Assembly: GCA_027382625.1 (NCBI GenBank)
Contig: JAJKFJ010022340.1
Coordinates: 20,217 to 84,216 of the forward strand
Source of the DNA: Tetmemena sp. SeJ-2015
Lineage: Eukaryota; Ciliophora; Spirotrichea; Sporadotrichida; Oxytrichidae
Direction: 5' to 3'
Length of the DNA: 64,000 nt
The translations under genes and the position numbers were made by a program. The notes under the pieces are model-generated. The model did not search any database, was not told the DNA's origin, and was given only the letters and a program-made list of their open reading frames with translations. Shown here one piece after another: positions 60,241 through 64,000 of this stretch (its first letter is position 1; the number at the start of each line of letters is the position of its first letter).

Positions 60241-60961
60241 TAATATTTATAATTTTAAATAATCTATAATTTACTCTAAACTACTTGGAAAACAGAAGAT
60301 TTAACTTAAAATTTAGAAGAGTAATATATTAGAGAGTAAAAAATATTTAAGATTTATTTGTCAATTTAAATATAAGTAGTGAGGAATATATCTTTGAAAT
60401 ACTCTATAAGTAATTTAACTTTTTTTCCCTACTCGAAATCGAGGATGCATTAAATAATAAAAAGCAGTCTGAAAGAATATTGACTAAGCACATCTCTTCT
60501 AATAAGTAGATTTAATTTTATTTAGACGACATATCCAATCACTAATATTGTAATATTGTAATTAAGTATAAAAAATTATCTGTGTTTAAGTCTCTTATTA
60601 ATATTAGGTCTCATTTATCAATCAAAATTATTCTCACTAAATACGAATGCCCAAACATGAGTTAGTGAATTTTCCGAGAAATTTAATGTAATCAAGAATA
60701 ATCTACTTCTTTAAATAGCATCTCAATTAATTGTAATAAATTTGGTCATTACTGTCTTTTCAAACAAATATGATTTAATCATTTGGCATTCTAGAATATC
60801 AAATGTGAATCTTTGCCGCTAGCCATTGATACAGGCAATAGTTATTCAATCAAGTGAGTAAAATCCAGTAAGTCACGTGAGCCACCAGCAGGATATAGTA
60901 AGTAAAACTGGTAACGATCTTGCTATCTAACTTTTCTATTTTTATTATTATGAATCTATCT

Positions 60962-61395
60962 GCTCCGTGAGTCGAGTGAGACATGTTATTTGGATGTTAT
61001 TGCAACTATCTATGAAAGTTGTAGCTGTAATCATACATAGGCTATATTCGTTATTTCATATTTATTTATATTGGTTATTCTCAGTTATTATTTCTATTTG
61101 TTTGTTATATATGTTTTATTCTCAATCCATCAGCTATCATTCTTATTAAATTTCGATTGTTATTCATTATAGGAAAAGAAAGCAAAAGAAATTATTTCAT
61201 TGCATGAAAATAAGAAAATTTATAATCTCAAACCTATTTTAATTACTCATCTCACTTGTCTCACTAGACTCACGACATTAATTACTTTTCTTAATATAAA
61301 TCTCATCTGACTCACTCGACTCACCAACTTAATAATTAACAATTAATCAAACTGTGATCAATTAATCAAGTGTCTCACTCGACTCACCAAGTTTA
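60962..61395. repeat. Repeated CTCACTCGACTCAC motif inside T3
   Basis: GTGAGTCGAGTGAGACA at 60967-60983 is matched in inverse orientation by TGTCTCACTCGACTCAC at about 61371-61387. Near copies lie at 61252-61275 (TGTCTCACTAGACTCAC) and 61307-61325. These resemble clustered binding sites, possibly for the transposase. Their role is inferred. Confidence 0.5.
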
Positions 61396-61420
61396 ATCAA
61401 AAGAAAATATAAAATAGAGA

Positions 61421-62094
61421 TGAAGAACACAGATTAGAAAATAGCAAGTCTGGGAGTAGTCAACTACAATTTGAAGGACCTGATAATAAACTTGAGATAT
61501 CGTAATGGGCAAGCAAGCTCGCAGGCTCCTGTTTACTTCAACTACAAGCAGATATCTTATCTCACAAGCATCAGGATAGCTGAAGTGAAAAAGGTGTGCA
61601 CCTGCTCAGCTTTTCAAGGTCAAGAGATGCGACTATCAAATAAGCGATAGGCTCTTTCCCAAGACGCTGAGGAGTTCATTATATCCGGCGATACTCTCAA
61701 GGCTTGGAGTGGACTAACTTTGGTAGAGCGCTGCGTCATGGTCCATTGGCGCTTCCCTGAATTCAAGCTTTCCTCCTCTCGCTTGTTAAGCGAAAGACAA
61801 TTACTGTGGCCAAGAACCAAAGTCCAAAGTAAAAACTCTAAATAACAATTTTGGAGAGGGAGATACTAAGCTCAATTCAGGAAGCCATCGACGGCAAGTA
61901 CGAAATCCTCTTCGTTGATGAAGTGATGTTTACTCTCGCGACTAGGCAGAGATTAGACTACAGCAATAGAAACCAAAACATAGAAGTGCAAGATAAACAC
62001 CAAGCGTAGGAGAACCTAGCCGTCGTTTGTAGAATCTCAGTGTCTAAAGGAATTGAAATCTTTTACATGCATTTGAGCACTCGTATTTAGTGAG
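61421..62094 (+). pseudogene. T3 transposase, truncated, one frameshift
   Basis: ATG 61421: MKNTDQKIASLGVVNYNLK, DLIINLRYRNGQASSQAP, then an HTH-like region MRLSNKRQALSQDAEEFII and DTLKAWSGLTLVERCVMVHW. One frame change lies near 61760-61800, then KITVAKNQ-type linker residues and the first catalytic motif EILFVDEVMFTLATRQ, followed by NLAVVCRISVSKGIEIFYM. It stops at TGA 62092-62094 inside the right inverted repeat. The second Asp and the Glu of the DDE triad are missing, so it cannot be an active enzyme. The core is similar in layout to the TBE transposase (CADEAVF) but clearly a different family. Confidence 0.7.
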
Positions 62095-62184
62095 AATAAT
62101 TTTGAATAAATGAGACCTAATATTAATAAGAGACTTAAACTCAGATAAATTTTGATACTTAATTACAATATTACAATAATAATG

Positions 62185-62490
62185 ATGATACTTCTTATCA
62201 TTATAGTTTAATTAATTTAATTTAATTAATTTAAGATATTTTATAATTTTATACTAATCTTAGGGAGAAAGACTAATCAAAAAAATTATTTTTAATTTAT
62301 GCCTAAGTTCATTTACTCAGATATTTTTGCAACCCTAATCATTTCGATTTAAAGTCATGAAATATATTATCCAGAAATAAATTAACTTTTTATTGAAAGT
62401 GAAGTTAGACTACTATTATATTAGAGTATTTAATTGATAACTTTTTGAAATGCATGCTTATTCTTGCTGAGTTATAATAAGATTTGAGTA
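62185..62490. other. AT-rich spacer between T3 and the GC-rich foldback
   Basis: Contains a short TTAATTTAATTTAATTAATTT repeat near 62212-62232. Nothing else. Confidence 0.5.
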
Positions 62491-62917
62491 AAGTTAAATA
62501 ATAAATGTTAATAATTTGATCAATGATGTCGTCCTCGAGCATTCCTTCCCCGATCTTTAAAAAAATGCGATTTTACAGAGTTAGCACGGGAGTTCGACCC
62601 AGCCGGTTTGGCCATGGGGGTCTCCAGCCTAGACTGCGGTACTTAGCCGCACCCCTCCCCACCCTTCCAGCTTGCCGACGAGGTAGCTGCCGCTCCAAGG
62701 ATCCTCGGCCATCTTAAGCTTTCACCTCAGCAAGCCCGAGAGACCTCACCCAAGGTCAGTGAGAGGTCGAGTCAGGCAAGCTGGAGGCCCCCATGGCTAT
62801 ACCGGCTGGGTTGACCTCCCGTGCCAACTCTGTAAAATCGCATTTTTTTAGAGATCGGGGAAGGAATGCTCGAGGACGACATCATTGATCAAATTATTAA
62901 CATTTATTATTTAACTT
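62491..62917. repeat. GC-rich foldback element
   Basis: Arms of about 130 bp, starting AAGTTAAATAATAAATGT and running through GTCGTCCTCGAGCATTCC and AAAATGCGATTTTACAGAG, are inverted copies with several mismatches (for example GGGAGTTCGACCCAGCC versus GGGAGGTCAACCCAGCC). The central 150 bp is well over 50 percent GC, in strong contrast to the 20-25 percent of the neighbourhood, and itself contains CCAGCTTGCC and GGCAAGCTGG. Arm divergence shows it is not a simple assembly artefact. Identity unknown; a plus-strand ORF here is low-complexity and unconvincing. Confidence 0.75.
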
Positions 62918-62921
62918 CGTC

Positions 62922-63254
62922 ATGGGTTAACACGTAGCATCAAGGACCGGTCACACTAGTTATGAGCGTGTTTTAGTGGGTGATATAAAACCCTATTATA
63001 TATATACCCTGGTGGGGTACTTAATTCCACTAATTATTATTATTATTCTTTACTCAAATCTTATTATAACTCGGCAAGAATTAGCATGTATTTCAAAAAG
63101 TTATCAGTTAAATTCTCTTGTATATTATACTATCCCATTCCTTGGGATTACATATTTTACATTATACCTAAGAATTTAAAGGAAAATAGTCAAAGCACAC
63201 TTGAAATACAAAAAAAGAAAAGACGGCAAGAGCTAGAGATCAGAGTTGAAGTGA
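62922..63254 (+). CDS. Small two-helix membrane protein, 110 aa
   Basis: ATG 62922 (MGQHVASRTGHTSYERVL), TGA 63252-63254. One helix is IYTLVGYLIPLIIIIILYS, the other is LVYYTIPFLGITYFTLYL. The tail is highly basic (RKIVKAHLKYKKRKDGKS). TAA and TAG are read as Gln twice. It begins five bases after the GC-rich foldback and its last 30 codons fall in the left arm of the 63161-63831 inverted repeat, so a second, 5'-truncated copy of the tail lies on the minus strand at about 63831-63740. No family recognised; it could be the end of a larger membrane protein. Confidence 0.45.
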
Positions 63255-63831
63255 TATTTATTAACTTATCATATATTTAAACTTTTTTATTTTTAATGGC
63301 AGTTATTTTCATTCCATCTCCACAAATCTCAGTACAAGTATCCTTGGCGAAGCCAGTCTGCTTTTCTCGAATGCAATAGTGAAAGTAGGGTCTCTTCTGC
63401 CTCGTCTCCTCACTTGAGGAAGGAAAAAAGAATATTTCCGCTCTTTGAAGTAGTAGACTAAAGTGTACGTTGACTATCATATAACTTTGATGAACTATGA
63501 CAGAGACCAAAGTGTCAAAAGTGTTCAAGGTAATACGAAATAGGAATATTGTAAGAAATCAGAAAAGAGTTCCTCAAGTAAGGATGCGAGGTAGACAGGG
63601 ACCCTACTTTCACTATTGCATTCGAGAAAAGCAGACTGGCTTCGCCAAGGATACTTGTACTGAGATTTGTGGAGATGGAATGAAAATAACTGCCATTAAA
63701 AATAAAAAAGTTTAAATATATGATAAGTTAATAAATATCACTTCAACTCTGATCTCTAGCTCTTGCCGTCTTTTCTTTTTTTGTATTTCAAGTGTGCTTT
63801 GACTATTTTCCTTTAAATTCTTAGGTATAAT
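63161..63831. repeat. Inverted duplication, arms about 235 bp, spacer about 190 bp
   Basis: The left arm (63161-63413) and right arm (63600-63831) are practically identical inverted copies, bounded by ATTATACCTAAG at the outer end and GTAGGGTC at the inner end. Inside that, similarity continues in degraded form (CTCACTTGAGGAA versus CTTACTTGAGGAA). Outside, weak similarity also continues (CCTTGGGATTA versus CCTAAGGAATTA). This pattern suggests an older, longer inverted repeat whose middle was made uniform later. Confidence 0.75.
63497..63715 (+). CDS. Possible cysteine-rich exon in the inverted duplication
   Basis: Plus-strand frame ending GPYFHYCIREKQTGFAKDTC and TEICGDGMKIT. The C..CGDG spacing resembles the start of the CGDG..CDDGN cysteine-rich repeats common in ciliate surface proteins, but the second half is missing. 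The same coding strand exists inverted in the left arm. Low confidence. Confidence 0.3.
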   Translation: MTETKVSKVFKVIRNRNIVRNQKRVPQVRMRGRQGPYFHYCIREKQTGFAKDTCTEICGDGMKITAIKNKKV

Positions 63832-63834
63832 ATT

Positions 63835-64000
63835 ATTAATTCCTTAGGAAGTGCTATCAATTAAATTTTAGATTAGGATTCATTCAATTCAATGTGGAAT
63901 ATTTTTTGAAAATGCATAGAAGATGTATTCAATTCTAATAGAGAGTATCATGCTATCTAAGCCAAGTAGAGATTTAAAAAAGATAAAAACTATTTACTTT
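63835..64000. other. End of window, AT-rich
   Basis: No feature recognised. Confidence 0.5.

Larger units (their letters stand above)
57823..60247. repeat. 2.4-kb near-perfect palindrome, two 1.2-kb arms
   Basis: The left arm 57823-59023 and the right arm 59052-60247 are inverted copies that match almost base for base, including both gene-like segments. The 28-bp centre itself contains CTCAAT..ATTGAG. A few differences exist, for example GAGCTCATAATATC versus GAGTCATATATC and AATTAATTATCAG versus AATAATTAGTCAG near the centre. The outer ends stop abruptly after AATATTAC. No transposase lies within. Possibilities are a foldback element, a recent inverted duplication, or an assembly or amplification artefact. 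Confidence 0.85.
60547..62177 (+). mobile_element. Transposon T3, small DDE element with AAT target duplication
   Basis: Terminal inverted repeats of about 105 bp: ATTGTAATATTGTAATTAAG from 60547 and its inverse ending CAATATTACAAT at 62177, both running inwards to TTCTCACTAAATACGA. The element is flanked by AAT on both sides (60544-60546 and 62178-62180), a three-base ANT duplication like that of TBEs. It contains one transposase gene (61421-62094). There are no telomere repeats in its ends. At 1.63 kb with a truncated transposase it is a deletion derivative. Confidence 0.8.

Noticed and set aside
61620..61820. Minus-strand ORF of 66 codons
   Set aside because: Antisense of the T3 transposase N-terminus.
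62523..62717. Plus-strand Pro/Arg-rich ORF of 64 codons in the GC-rich foldback
   Set aside because: Low-complexity composition caused by high GC; the frame is not conserved in the other arm.
1..64000. CRISPR arrays, bacterial operons, Shine-Dalgarno sites
   Set aside because: No evenly spaced repeats or bacterial gene structure; code and introns show a ciliate nucleus.

Overview
The window looks like germline (micronuclear) DNA of a hypotrich ciliate related to Oxytricha, Stylonychia or Tetmemena. Four things point there. (1) Long reading frames open up only when TAA and TAG are read as glutamine and TGA as stop. (2) Introns are tiny (about 20-60 nt, GT..AG). (3) There is a telomere-bearing-element (TBE) type transposon at 46760-50811 whose terminal repeat starts with the C4A4 telomere repeat. 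(4) Several long contiguous genes lie among transposons, AT-rich spacers and inverted repeats, unlike gene-sized macronuclear chromosomes. Standard-code ORFs are therefore mostly fragments or shadows. All protein readings below were done by hand with the ciliate code, so exon borders are approximate.

Layout. 1-5500: mostly AT-rich, with one short coiled-coil exon and a small inverted-repeat element. 5560-12230, 13114-22745 and 25380-30985: three minus-strand paralogues (A, B, C) of a large surface-protein family with a propeller-like N-terminus, cadherin-like (Cadg-type) repeats and a multi-pass membrane C-terminus. They are separated and interrupted by AT-rich DNA. 23370-23700, 33240-33520 and 51700-52040: three dispersed fragments of a response-regulator-like gene. 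32296-32757, 36660-37045 and 43084-43680: another three-copy repeat. 35829-39386: a Tc1/mariner (IS630-type) transposon T1 with about 355-bp inverted repeats. 39433-40317: an unidentified one-intron gene (F). 40980-41980: propeller-like exons of a fourth family member (D). 45197-51491: a multi-exon gene (K) split by the TBE. 52024-52570: a small three-exon gene (J) between 50-bp inverted repeats. 53617-56285: a large helical/acidic gene (G). 57823-60247: a 2.4-kb near-perfect palindrome whose arms each carry the same gene fragment. 60547-62177: a second small DDE element (T3) with an AAT target duplication. 62491-62917: a GC-rich foldback. 62922-63254: a small membrane protein whose 3' half is duplicated in inverse orientation at 63161-63831.

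The most informative arrangement is the TBE lying within gene K. The coding sequence runs up to one TBE end and resumes at the other, as expected for a germline-limited transposon that must be removed during macronuclear development. Several transposase frames carry single frameshifts or in-frame TGA codons, so the copies are either decayed or affected by sequence errors; the sequence alone cannot decide which.
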